Assembly (NCBI GenBank): GCA_045643785.1
Contig: JAZRFR010000129.1
Location: 1-13,531, forward strand
Length of the DNA stretch: 13,531 bases
Direction: 5' to 3'
Source: CAMEON01 sp045643785
Lineage (GTDB): Bacteria; Bacillota; Clostridia; Oscillospirales; CAG-272
Shown here: in pieces, positions 6,194-13,411 of the stretch
Layout of the letters: every line of letters starts with the position of its first letter
How positions within the stretch are numbered: position 1 is the first letter of the stretch
Translations under genes and position numbers: made by a program
The notes under the pieces: generated by a model
What the model was told of the DNA's origin: nothing
The model's database searches: none
The model's input: only the letters and a program-made list of their open reading frames with translations

Positions 6194-8620
6194 ATGAAAT
6201 ATCAAAACAGCATCCGTCGCTTCGGCGTTCTGATCCTGGCTCTTCTCATGATGTCCTCCGCCTTCACCGCCTGCAACGGCGGTGGAGACGGCGGTAGTAA
6301 CGATACCACCGCAGGTGATACCACCGCCGACACCGAGGCGGGAACCACCAACGGGACACCCTCGGTGAACAATCCCCAAGATATTCCCAAGGAGGGCGAC
6401 TATATCACCACCTCCGACCTCGTTCTCCCCGCGTATACCTACGCCGTGGACAGCCTCGACAACAACGGCATTCTTCCCGCTACCCGCGATGTGCTGGCCG
6501 ACACCTGGACGGGCACTGATGGCGCAGACCGCCCCATGCCCGATGCCTCTGCCACCCGCGCTCCTACCAACCGTCAGGTCGGTATTTTCTACTTCCTCTG
6601 GCGTGACCGCGAGCAGGACAGCATCTCCGAGATCTCTCCCTCCGATCACTACGCCGCATGGCTCGAGGGCGGCGAGGAAGCTCTCTGGGACTGCATGATG
6701 GAGGGTGGTGAGGGTCACCCCCACTACTGGGCCGAGCCCTACTTCGGCTACTACTCCTCCAACGACGAGTGGGTACTGCGTAAGCACGCCTACATGCTGG
6801 CCGAGGCCGGCGTGGACTTCGTCTTCTTTGACACCACCAACAACAATCTCCACACCATTTCCCATCAGGCTCTTCTCAAGGTCTGGGAGGAAGTGAGACA
6901 GGAGGGATACGAGGTACCCAAGATCTGCTTCATGGTGGGCAGCTACGAGGCAGAATTTGCCGAGCTGTACAACACCGTCTACAAGAAAGGGATGTACGAA
7001 GACCTCTGGTACTACTGGGATGGTAAGCCTCTGGTGCTGGTCACGGGTGATTTCCCCATGTCCGATGAGGCCAGAGATTTCTTCACCCTTCGCTACTCCT
7101 GGGCGGTGGGCGTGACCAACTGGTACGGTGACCGCAAGGGAATCAAGTGCTGGCCTTGGAATGCATCCTGGCCTCAGGTGCCCGGTTACGGCGATAGCCG
7201 CGAGGATCTGGAGCAGACCGTCGTCATGTGCGGATCCGGTGCGACCGTTGGACGTAGCCTCTATAACAACCGCATGCCCCGCATTGAAAAGGGAATGCCT
7301 TGGGATTTCGGCTTCCCGCTCATGGAGGAATATACCTCCAAGGGTCTGATGTTCGGTCAGCACTTCGATAGGGCCATCGATCGCGATCCTCCCCTCATCA
7401 TGATCACGGGCTGGAACGAGTGGATCACGGGTCGCTGGAACAACGCAGGCGCCGGTGCCGGCGCTGGCGGTCAGGTCATCGCAGGCCAGTACACCGTATC
7501 CGCCGACCCCAATGCCAAGGAATCCACCTATTTCGTTGACTCCTTCAACCCCGAGTATTCCCGCGATATCGAGCCCATGAAGGGCGGCTTCGGGGATAAT
7601 TACCTCTACCAGATGGCCGAGCGCGTCCGTGAGTACAAGGGTAGCCGTGCCGTAGAAACAGCCTTTGGCCAGTGGGCTATGGATATCAAGGGCTCCGTAG
7701 GCCAGTGGTACGCTGTAGGTCCCGAGTACCGCGACTACGAGGGCGACGTGACCCACCGCCTCTCCCCCGGTCACGTGGGCGGTAAGGAGTACGGCTTCTA
7801 CATGAACCAGAGTGGTCGCAACGACATTGTCACCGCCAAAGTATCCAATGACAGTCAGTACCTCTACTTCTACGTGGAGTGTGCCGATGAGATCACGGCT
7901 CCCGAGGGATCCAACTGGATGAATCTTTTCATCAACGCCGACTGCAACGACGCTACGGGCTGGTACGGCTTCGACTACATCATCAACCGCAACCGCACCG
8001 ACGACGCTCTCCTCGTGGAGAAATTCGTAGGCGTGGACACCTGGGAGTTTGAGACCGTAGGTTCGGTTGCTTACACCCGCGTGGGCAACGTCATGCAGGT
8101 CAAGATCCCCAAGGGAATGATTCACTTTACCGATACGATTGACTTCAAGTGGGCGGACAATTCCACCCCCACAGGTCAGATCATGGAGTTTTTGGATCAG
8201 GGTGACGCCGCCCCCAACGGCCGCTACACCTACCGCTACACTCTTACCGAGCAGGCGGTCAAGTACCCCACCGAGCTGGAGGGCGACCTCAATAGCATGA
8301 TCGTTCTGAAGTCCCGCTCCTACAACGCTTTCGTAGGCGGCAAGCAGGTTCGTCTGGTGGATGACAACACCAACGGCGTGCTGCTGGCATCGGGCAACGA
8401 TATCTGGCTCCCCGTGGAGTTCCTGAAATCCGCGCTGAGCATCGACGCGGCAGGCGAGACCACCTACAACCACTACGGCATTACCTACGTGAAGGCCACC
8501 GAACTCGTGAAGAACGCAGGGAAGGTCATCACCGTCACCCCCGACGGCCTGGTGATCATCGCGGATACCGCCATCACCAGTGAAAACGACCTGGGTCTGT
8601 TGCATAGAGCTTTGAGTTGA
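6194..8620 (+). CDS. Lipoprotein with GH99/WbsX-like domain, CBM9/DOMON-like domain and C-terminal stalk domain
   Basis: 808 residues. The lipobox FTAC puts lipidated Cys27 on the outer membrane face, followed by a Gly/Asp/Thr-rich linker. Residues about 125-460 look like a (beta/alpha)-barrel of the GH99/GH71 and WbsX-like group: RQVGIFYFLWRD (from 127), GVDFVFFDTTN with Asp213, and ITGWNEWITG with Glu409. Residues about 485-645 resemble a CBM9 or DOMON-type beta-sandwich (VSNDSQYLYFYVE, MNLFINAD). Residues about 700-798 resemble a copper-amine-oxidase N-terminal or stalk domain (VGGKQVRL, WLPVEFL, GITYVKA). The start at 6194 gives the lipoprotein signal and follows AAAGGAAGGA (6178-6187); the reading frame is open further upstream but would lack this signal. 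It lies 31 bases after the surface protein. Likely a surface glycan-active enzyme; the exact bond cleaved, and activity itself, are unproven. Confidence 0.85.
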   Translation: MKYQNSIRRFGVLILALLMMSSAFTACNGGGDGGSNDTTAGDTTADTEAGTTNGTPSVNNPQDIPKEGDYITTSDLVLPAYTYAVDSLDNNGILPATRDVLADTWTGTDGADRPMPDASATRAPTNRQVGIFYFLWRDREQDSISEISPSDHYAAWLEGGEEALWDCMMEGGEGHPHYWAEPYFGYYSSNDEWVLRKHAYMLAEAGVDFVFFDTTNNNLHTISHQALLKVWEEVRQEGYEVPKICFMVGSYEAEFAELYNTVYKKGMYEDLWYYWDGKPLVLVTGDFPMSDEARDFFTLRYSWAVGVTNWYGDRKGIKCWPWNASWPQVPGYGDSREDLEQTVVMCGSGATVGRSLYNNRMPRIEKGMPWDFGFPLMEEYTSKGLMFGQHFDRAIDRDPPLIMITGWNEWITGRWNNAGAGAGAGGQVIAGQYTVSADPNAKESTYFVDSFNPEYSRDIEPMKGGFGDNYLYQMAERVREYKGSRAVETAFGQWAMDIKGSVGQWYAVGPEYRDYEGDVTHRLSPGHVGGKEYGFYMNQSGRNDIVTAKVSNDSQYLYFYVECADEITAPEGSNWMNLFINADCNDATGWYGFDYIINRNRTDDALLVEKFVGVDTWEFETVGSVAYTRVGNVMQVKIPKGMIHFTDTIDFKWADNSTPTGQIMEFLDQGDAAPNGRYTYRYTLTEQAVKYPTELEGDLNSMIVLKSRSYNAFVGGKQVRLVDDNTNGVLLASGNDIWLPVEFLKSALSIDAAGETTYNHYGITYVKATELVKNAGKVITVTPDGLVIIADTAITSENDLGLLHRALS

Positions 8621-8622
8621 TT

Positions 8623-8771
8623 AATTGCAGTTTGTAGGGGAGCGAGAGAGCGCCGAGGAAAAACTTCTTGAAAGAAGTTTTTCCCCGGACCCCTTTTCAA
8701 GAACTTTCAAAAAAGATGATTTATGAATGCTTTTTTGAATTCCAAAGGGACTTTTTCAAATGTCCCTTTGG
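8623..8771 (+). repeat. Intergenic hairpin repeat, copy 2
   Basis: Begins AATTGCAGTTTGT three bases after the stop codon of the GH99-like gene and matches copy 1 for about 75 bases. It carries two stem-loops: the long hairpin 8653-8688, and a perfect 10-bp stem CCAAAGGGAC (8742-8751) / GTCCCTTTGG (8762-8771) with a 10-base loop. Between them is CAAGAACTTTCAAAAAAG, also nearly present in copy 3. No ORF of substance lies here. It occupies most of the 217-base gap before the next gene. Confidence 0.8.
8653..8688. terminator. Probable terminator hairpin closing the glpK operon
   Basis: Arms 8653-8669 and 8672-8688 pair over 17 positions with one A-C mismatch (8656/8685) and an effective TGAA loop. 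There is no clean T-run directly after it on the plus strand (CCGGACCCCTTTT follows), so it may be a weak, bidirectional or RNA-stabilising structure rather than a classic terminator. Its place directly after the last operon gene supports 3'-end formation. Confidence 0.5.
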
Positions 8772-8778
8772 TGGGGTG

Positions 8779-8810
8779 CAGGGGTGAAACTCCTGTCCGT
8801 CAAACCCAAA
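8779..8810 (+). promoter_or_regulatory. Leader hairpin plus AAACCCAAA motif, copy a
   Basis: CAGGGG (8779-8784) pairs with CTCCTG (8790-8795), one G-T wobble, loop TGAAA; AAACCCAAA follows at 8802-8810, then the ribosome binding site and start of the 8838 gene. The same order is found at 11406-11437 and 12784-12814. Function unknown: it may be the 3' end of the intergenic repeat or a 5'-UTR structure. Confidence 0.5.
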
Positions 8811-8837
8811 TTTGAACATCCATCAAGGAGGTATTCC

Positions 8838-9659
8838 ATGAAACGAAAACGCAGGTGGTTCCGTTTAGAGCTACTCATTCTTTGCCTTGCCGCTATTCTG
8901 TCCCTCTGCGCCTGTACCGATGTAGACGTGGGGCAGAACACCGAATTGAGCCGTCAGTTTATGGATCATGTTTTGGCGGATAACTATGACGCCGCCTACG
9001 GCATGGTGCAGGCTACCGTCTCGGACGCAGATTTTCGTGAATACTGGATCAGCATTCAAGCCGCCGTGGAAGGCGCTACATCCTACGAGATGGAGCAAAT
9101 CGGATGGCGAATTAATACGACCAACGGTCTGACCGACCGCACTACCGCCTATCAGGTTTACCCCGATAACGGCCATACGGTCCTTCTTCGGGTGGTGACC
9201 CGCGACCATATTGAGGGAATTGCGGGAATCCATTTTTCGGATATCACCGATTTCCTCCGTGAGACTGATGCCTATGTGCCCACAGTAGATATTATTCTGT
9301 TAGTGTTTTCGGGGCTATCTATTGCCTTTTCTATTGGAATGCTAGTTGATTGTGCTCGACGCAAGATGAAGTACAAGGCGCTCTGGATGATCCTCATTTT
9401 CTTCGGTATTGCCGTGACCATCACGACAGGAGAAACTTCTAATTTATCTTTCGAGCTTGGTCTGTTTTGGAACCGTTCCACGATAGCAGTTGATCCGGGT
9501 ATTGTTTCGGTAGTGACCAAATTGGTTGTTCCATTGGGCGCAATACTGTATTTGTGTCTAGGGAGACGGTTTGTAATTGAAAAATTTAAGCCTGATGCGA
9601 AAGGAAATCTTGATCTGGGGCTTACAGAACCCACAAAGGAAAATTCTCCCGAACCGTAA
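8838..9659 (+). CDS. Hypothetical lipoprotein with DUF3887-like domain and three membrane helices
   Basis: 273 residues, not recognised as a named protein. The start at 8838 follows AAGGAGG (8825-8831). A basic N-terminus and hydrophobic core end in SLCAC, a plausible lipobox with Cys26. Residues about 32-148 (FMDHVLADNYDAAYGMV) recall the NTF2-like DUF3887/DUF4864 type of extracytoplasmic domain. Three predicted membrane segments follow at about 150-172, 181-198 and 222-241, with a hydrophilic C-terminal tail. The half encoding the helices (from about 9285) is visibly richer in AT and uses codons such as TTA, CTA and ATT rare in the neighbours, which suggests a domain fusion or weaker codon selection. 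It is a single-gene unit between a hairpin repeat and a strong terminator. Confidence 0.75.
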   Translation: MKRKRRWFRLELLILCLAAILSLCACTDVDVGQNTELSRQFMDHVLADNYDAAYGMVQATVSDADFREYWISIQAAVEGATSYEMEQIGWRINTTNGLTDRTTAYQVYPDNGHTVLLRVVTRDHIEGIAGIHFSDITDFLRETDAYVPTVDIILLVFSGLSIAFSIGMLVDCARRKMKYKALWMILIFFGIAVTITTGETSNLSFELGLFWNRSTIAVDPGIVSVVTKLVVPLGAILYLCLGRRFVIEKFKPDAKGNLDLGLTEPTKENSPEP

Positions 9660-9666
9660 ACCTACG

Positions 9667-9707
9667 GAGTACCGTGTGCATGTTAATGCACACGGTACTC
9701 TTTTTTT
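9667..9707 (+). terminator. Rho-independent terminator after the 8838-9659 gene
   Basis: A perfect 15-bp stem, GAGTACCGTGTGCAT (9667-9681) against ATGCACACGGTACTC (9686-9700), with loop GTTA and seven T directly after (9701-9707). It begins 7 bases after the stop codon. This is the clearest intrinsic terminator in the window and separates the cardiolipin synthase unit from genes upstream. Confidence 0.95.
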
Positions 9708-9771
9708 GAATCGACGCTATACCGCAGGGCGCGGTGCAGGGAAACATTCGAAAAAAGAGGAAAATTTCCCG

Positions 9772-9806
9772 TTGTTCATACTCTATTCACGAAATAAGGA
9801 TATAAT
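9772..9806 (+). promoter_or_regulatory. Candidate promoter of the cardiolipin synthase gene
   Basis: TATAAT at 9801-9806 is a perfect -10 box in an AT-rich stretch just downstream of the terminator. The -35 is poor: TTGTTC at 9772-9777 is 23 bases away, too far for a standard spacer, so an activator or a degenerate -35 near 9778-9783 (ATACTC) would be needed. The remaining 9708-9847 gap holds only a small ACCGC/GCGGT stem (9721-9735). Confidence 0.4.
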
Positions 9807-9847
9807 AATAGAATAGACGCCAAGTTTTTCCGAAAGGGGGGACGCAC

Positions 9848-11398
9848 ATGAAGCTGCTTCGACAGCTCTTTTCCCGTGTCGTTCTGGTCAGCCTGGGTAT
9901 CGCTATCCAGCTTGCATGGCTGTTTTTCATCGTTTTTTATCTATCCGCATATTACCTGCCCATCGCCTTTGCTCTCAATCTTCTGAGTCTGGCGGCGGTG
10001 ATCTTCATCATCAACCGTCCCGGAAACCCCCAGATCAAAATGGCGTGGATCGTGCCCATTCTGGTGTTTCCCCTGTTCGGTGGGATCATCTTTCTCATCT
10101 CGGGCGGTAAGAGACCCAAGCGTAAGCTCCGTCGCGCGTTGGACAGAAGCGAGGAGATGATGGAACCATATCGACAGGGAAACATGAATCTGGATATTTC
10201 CAATCCCGCCAATGTGCCCGTCCGTCGGGAGGACAAATACCTGCTGGGTCAATGCCATTATCTGGACAAAAACGGATTCCCCGTGTACCGCGATACCGAG
10301 GCCACCTACTTTGCCGACTGCCGCGAGGGGTGGCAGAAGATCCTACGCGATTTGGAAGCCGCCGAGCGTTTCATATTTATGGAATATTTCATCATCCGCC
10401 CCGGTAAAATGTGGGATCCCGTGCTGGAGATCCTCAAGAAAAAGGCCGCTGAAGGCGTAGAGGTTCGCCTCATATACGACGACGTGGGAAGCATTTCCTA
10501 CGTGCCCCGCGATTATCGAAAGCAACTGGAGGCCTGCGGGATCCGTTGCATTTCCTTCAACCGCTACCGACCCATTTACGCGGTGATCATGAACCACCGC
10601 GACCACCGCAAGATCATGGTCATTGACGGCCACATCGGTTACACGGGGGGCGCCAACTTTGCCGACGAATACATTGGCGAGGATGAGCGCTTCGGAGAAT
10701 GGAAGGACAATTTCCTGCGCCTGGAGGGCGAGGGCGTGCGGAGCATGACCCTCTTGTTTCTGGAGATGTGGAATGCCAACCGACTCACGGATAGTCGGGA
10801 GGGTGTGGCCGCCTATATGCCCGATCCCACCCGTGTGGAATCCATCCGCTGCGGCGGATTGGTTCAGCCCTACGGTGATTCTCCCGTAGACAGCGAGATT
10901 TTGGCCGAGAACGTGTACCTGAATATCATCAATCAAGCCACGGATTACGTTTATATTTATTCTCCCTACGTGGTCATCGACTACGAAATGAGCCGCGCCT
11001 TGTCCTTGGCTGCCCGCCGCGGCGTGGACGTGCGGCTGGTCGTCCCTGCCGTCCCCGATAAGAAGATCGTGTACGCCCTGACCAAGTCCTATTTCCCCGA
11101 ACTCATAGAGAACGGAGTGAAGGTCTATAAATTCACCCCCGGATTCGTTCACTCCAAGGTCTTCGTGGCTGACGACCGCCAGGCGGTGGTGGGCTCCATC
11201 AATCTGGACTACCGCTCCCTGGTTCTGCACTTCGAGAACGCCTGTATGTTCGTGGATCACCCCGTTATCCCCTCGGTCAAGGCGGATTTCGAGGAAGCCT
11301 TCCCCCGTTGCGAGCTTGTCAGCGTCAAGAAACGCCGTTTCGATATGCTCTACGATCTCTATCTGGGACTTCTGCGGCTGTTCGCGCCCCTTCTGTAA
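9848..11398 (+). CDS. cls: Cardiolipin synthase (phospholipase D type)
   Basis: Membrane enzyme joining two phosphatidylglycerol molecules to cardiolipin and free glycerol. 516 residues, normal for Gram-positive Cls. Hydrophobic segments lie at about 11-35, 37-57 and 66-85 (the PLDc_N region), followed by the basic stretch GKRPKRKLRR. Both catalytic HKD motifs are intact: His253-Lys255-Asp260 (HRKIMVID) and His435-Lys437-Asp442 (HSKVFVAD), each followed by the expected G-G/S-N (GGANFAD; GSINLDYRS). The start is supported by AAAGGGGGG at 9833-9841. It may share a transcript with the oxidoreductase 65 bases downstream. The released glycerol could feed GlpK encoded upstream, but that is a general metabolic link rather than operon evidence. 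Confidence 0.93.
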   Translation: MKLLRQLFSRVVLVSLGIAIQLAWLFFIVFYLSAYYLPIAFALNLLSLAAVIFIINRPGNPQIKMAWIVPILVFPLFGGIIFLISGGKRPKRKLRRALDRSEEMMEPYRQGNMNLDISNPANVPVRREDKYLLGQCHYLDKNGFPVYRDTEATYFADCREGWQKILRDLEAAERFIFMEYFIIRPGKMWDPVLEILKKKAAEGVEVRLIYDDVGSISYVPRDYRKQLEACGIRCISFNRYRPIYAVIMNHRDHRKIMVIDGHIGYTGGANFADEYIGEDERFGEWKDNFLRLEGEGVRSMTLLFLEMWNANRLTDSREGVAAYMPDPTRVESIRCGGLVQPYGDSPVDSEILAENVYLNIINQATDYVYIYSPYVVIDYEMSRALSLAARRGVDVRLVVPAVPDKKIVYALTKSYFPELIENGVKVYKFTPGFVHSKVFVADDRQAVVGSINLDYRSLVLHFENACMFVDHPVIPSVKADFEEAFPRCELVSVKKRRFDMLYDLYLGLLRLFAPLL

Positions 11399-11405
11399 TA
11401 GACGT

Positions 11406-11437
11406 GCGGGGACAGAGATTCTGCAGACAAACCCCAA
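11406..11437 (+). promoter_or_regulatory. Leader hairpin plus AAACCCCAA motif, copy b
   Basis: GCGGGG (11406-11411) can pair with TTCTGC (11419-11424) as RNA with three G-U wobbles and a 7-base loop; AAACCCCAA follows at 11429-11437, then AGGAG (11451-11455) before the oxidoreductase start. It is the weakest of the three copies. Confidence 0.35.
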
Positions 11438-11463
11438 TCAGAAAATAAAAAGGAGCCATCACT

Positions 11464-12600
11464 ATGAAAAAACTCAAAATCGGCATTGCGGGTGTCCGCG
11501 GCTTGTCCACCGTTATGGGACTGAACGCTCTGCCCGAGGTGGAGATCACCGCCCTGTGCGATCTGGACGAGAATGTCCTTGACCACTCGGGCGATCACCT
11601 GAATATCGCCAAGCAGCACCGCTACCGCATCTTCGACGATATGATGGAATCGGACATCGACGCGGTGGTCATCGCTACTCCCATGCAGTGCCACGTGCCC
11701 CAGGCCATCGCCGCTCTGGAGGCAGGGAAGCATGTACTATCCGAAGTGACGGCGGGTGTTACTATGGACGAGCTGTTCTGGCTCTGCGAGACGGTGGAGA
11801 AGTATAAAAAGACCTACATGATGGCCGAGAACTATATGTATACGCCCCAGGTTCAGCTCGTCCGCGAGCTAGTCAGAAAGGGCATGTTCGGTGAGTGCTA
11901 CTACGCAGAGGGCGCCTACCTCCACAACATCAACGGTCTGTTCGTATATCCCAACGGAAAAACCTCCTGGCGCTCCTTCTGGCAATGCGGCAAGCGGGGC
12001 GCGTTCTATCCTACCCACTCCTTGGGACCCGTTATGCAGTGGTTCCCGGGAGATCATATTGCCGAGATCTCCACCTTCTCCCCCGGTGTCTACAACCCCT
12101 ACGGCCTCTGTCAGGACAGCGGCACTACCACCATGTGTCGGCTGGAGAGCGGCAAGCTGGCGCAGATCCGCGTGGATTGCGTCTCTCCCCGCCCCCACAA
12201 CATGACCCACTACTTCTTGCAGGGTACGCAGGGTGCATACCAGTCCGCCCAGGGCTTTGGGGATCAGGACAAGATCTCCTTCGTCAGTGACACCAATCCC
12301 GACAGTAATATGGCCTGGCAGGCACTCTCCGACTACAACGAATACCTCCCCGAGCGCTACCGTGTTGCCACCGCCGAGCAGGTAGGCGCAGGTCACGGCG
12401 GCGGTGACTTCTTCCTGGTGGAGGATTTCATCAACGCCATCCGCACGGGAGAGGATCCCATCGTGGACGTCTACACCGCCTGCGAGTGGACCGCCGTGGG
12501 ACTTTTGTCCGAGCTGTCGGTGGTCAATAACGGCCGTACCATGGAAATGCCCAGGTTCCGTAAAGGGATGGCCTTGGAGGAGAAGGGAATAAAATTGTAG
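11464..12600 (+). CDS. Gfo/Idh/MocA-family oxidoreductase
   Basis: Cytosolic NAD(P)-dependent protein, 378 residues, of the family acting on sugars, inositols and related polyols. An N-terminal Rossmann fold shows GIAGVRG (7-13), the acidic residue after beta-2 in ALCDLDE, and VVIATPMQCHV. The usual EKP motif is replaced by SEVTAG (93-98), so the common active-site lysine is absent. The C-terminal domain contains FYPTHSLGPVMQW with His185, at the position of the family's catalytic-region histidine; this motif also recalls NAD-dependent GH109 glycosidases. AGGAG (11451-11455) is 8 bases before ATG. It follows cls by 65 bases without a terminator. Substrate unknown; a sugar dehydrogenase/epimerase step or a GH109-like redox glycosidase are both possible. 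Confidence 0.88.
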   Translation: MKKLKIGIAGVRGLSTVMGLNALPEVEITALCDLDENVLDHSGDHLNIAKQHRYRIFDDMMESDIDAVVIATPMQCHVPQAIAALEAGKHVLSEVTAGVTMDELFWLCETVEKYKKTYMMAENYMYTPQVQLVRELVRKGMFGECYYAEGAYLHNINGLFVYPNGKTSWRSFWQCGKRGAFYPTHSLGPVMQWFPGDHIAEISTFSPGVYNPYGLCQDSGTTTMCRLESGKLAQIRVDCVSPRPHNMTHYFLQGTQGAYQSAQGFGDQDKISFVSDTNPDSNMAWQALSDYNEYLPERYRVATAEQVGAGHGGGDFFLVEDFINAIRTGEDPIVDVYTACEWTAVGLLSELSVVNNGRTMEMPRFRKGMALEEKGIKL

Positions 12601-12761
12601 GGTATCTCTAAAAACTTATGGTGCAGCGAGCGACGAGAAGATTTTTCGTCAGATGCAACAAAATTCCGTACGCCGCAGTTCATCCTACGCGAAGGGATTT
12701 TGTGAAATATCAAAGAAAAGATTCCGTCGATTCGCTGTGCGAGAGTTTTTTAGAGATCTCC
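12601..12761. repeat. 161-bp imperfect palindrome, MITE-like element
   Basis: The ends are inverted repeats: GGTATCTCTAAAAACT (12601-12616) against AGTTTTTTAGAGATCTCC (12744-12761). The match continues inward: the reverse complement of about 12690-12740 shares with 12623-12673 the blocks CAGCGA, CGACG, GAT and CAAAAT-CC in the same order. The whole piece could fold as one hairpin with about 70-base arms. It starts directly after the stop codon of the oxidoreductase. No convincing target-site duplication is visible and it encodes nothing credible. Confidence 0.7.
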
Positions 12762-12765
12762 TGTC

Positions 12766-12814
12766 AATTGCGATTTGTCGTACAGGGGGTAAAGATCCCT
12801 CGATAAACCCAAAA
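12766..12814 (+). repeat. Degenerate intergenic repeat with leader hairpin, copy c
   Basis: AATTGCGATTTGT (12766-12778) resembles the AATTGCAGTTTGT start of the other repeats. It is followed by AGGGG (12784-12788) pairing with TCCCT (12796-12800) and by AAACCCAAAA (12805-12814), the same order as before the 8838 and 11464 genes. A weak -35/-10 pair (TTGCGA 12768, TAAAGA 12790) overlaps it but is not convincing. Confidence 0.45.
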
Positions 12815-12835
12815 TCGAAATGAGGTATATTCTAT

Positions 12836-13411
12836 ATGAGGCAACTGAAAATGCTCCGCCCTTCTGCGGCGGTAACGCCCCGTGCTTTGCCTGCGGGCTA
12901 TACGGTATCCATGTACCGCGGTACTGAGGAAGAGCTTACCGCTTGGCTGGATATGTGCTTTAAGGGTCAGCTTCTCCCCGAGAACCCTCCCGAGAGCGGC
13001 AACTATCGGGACTGGTTCAAGGTCACGGTGTTGGATTATGCCGATCTGAACCCCACCGAGGACATTATTTTTATCCTGGATCCCGCGGGGACTCCCGTCG
13101 CTTCCATTTGCGCCGTCAAGCACGGGGAGGATCAAGGCTACATCCACATGGTCGCCGCCCATCCCGACTCCCGCGGCAAGGGCATCGGACACGCCATGCT
13201 GGCCGTCGCCCTGGAAAAGTTGGAGGCGCGGAGCTGTGCTTACTCCATCCTCACCACCGACGATTTCCGTCTCCCCGCCATCAAGACCTACCTCGACGCG
13301 GGCTTCCGTCCCGTCCTCTTGAGTGACCCCGACAGCGATCAGCGGGACCGCTGGGATGCCGTCATCGCAACGCTGGGGTATGAGCCCGTGGAGTATCTGG
13401 CAGAAATGTAA
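12836..13411 (+). CDS. GNAT-family N-acetyltransferase
   Basis: Transfers an acetyl group from acetyl-CoA to an amine; substrate unknown. 191 residues, soluble. The acetyl-CoA-binding motif A is clear: MVAAHPDSRGKGIGHAML, with Arg113-Gly-Lys-Gly-Ile-Gly118 as the pyrophosphate-binding turn on the expected beta-4/alpha-3 junction. The preceding strand (TPVASICAVKHGEDQGYIHM) and the later IKTYLDAGFRPV motif complete the fold. The first about 60 residues (TEEELTAWLDMCFKGQL) resemble the N-terminal part of mycothiol-synthase-like GNATs. GAGG at 12822-12825 lies 10 bases before ATG. It stands alone between two repeat elements, so no pathway can be inferred. Confidence 0.88.
   Translation: MRQLKMLRPSAAVTPRALPAGYTVSMYRGTEEELTAWLDMCFKGQLLPENPPESGNYRDWFKVTVLDYADLNPTEDIIFILDPAGTPVASICAVKHGEDQGYIHMVAAHPDSRGKGIGHAMLAVALEKLEARSCAYSILTTDDFRLPAIKTYLDAGFRPVLLSDPDSDQRDRWDAVIATLGYEPVEYLAEM

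Noticed and set aside
5930..8605. Very long minus-strand reading frame (891 codons) opposite the GH99-like gene, and others such as 2677-4755 and 4816-5826
   Set aside because: They arise from the strong C/G third-position bias of the real genes; the products look low-complexity (Val/Gly/His-rich), carry no motifs, and have no ribosome binding sites.
8760..8837. Upstream start for the small lipoprotein
   Set aside because: It lies within the repeat/leader hairpin; ATG at 8838 has AAGGAGG in front and begins a signal peptide.
9577..9816. Small ORF spanning the terminator after the 8838-9659 gene
   Set aside because: It runs through the perfect terminator hairpin and has no motif or ribosome binding site.
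12618..12806. 62-codon ORF inside the palindromic element
   Set aside because: It is fully contained in the inverted-repeat and leader region, with no plausible ribosome binding site or protein similarity.
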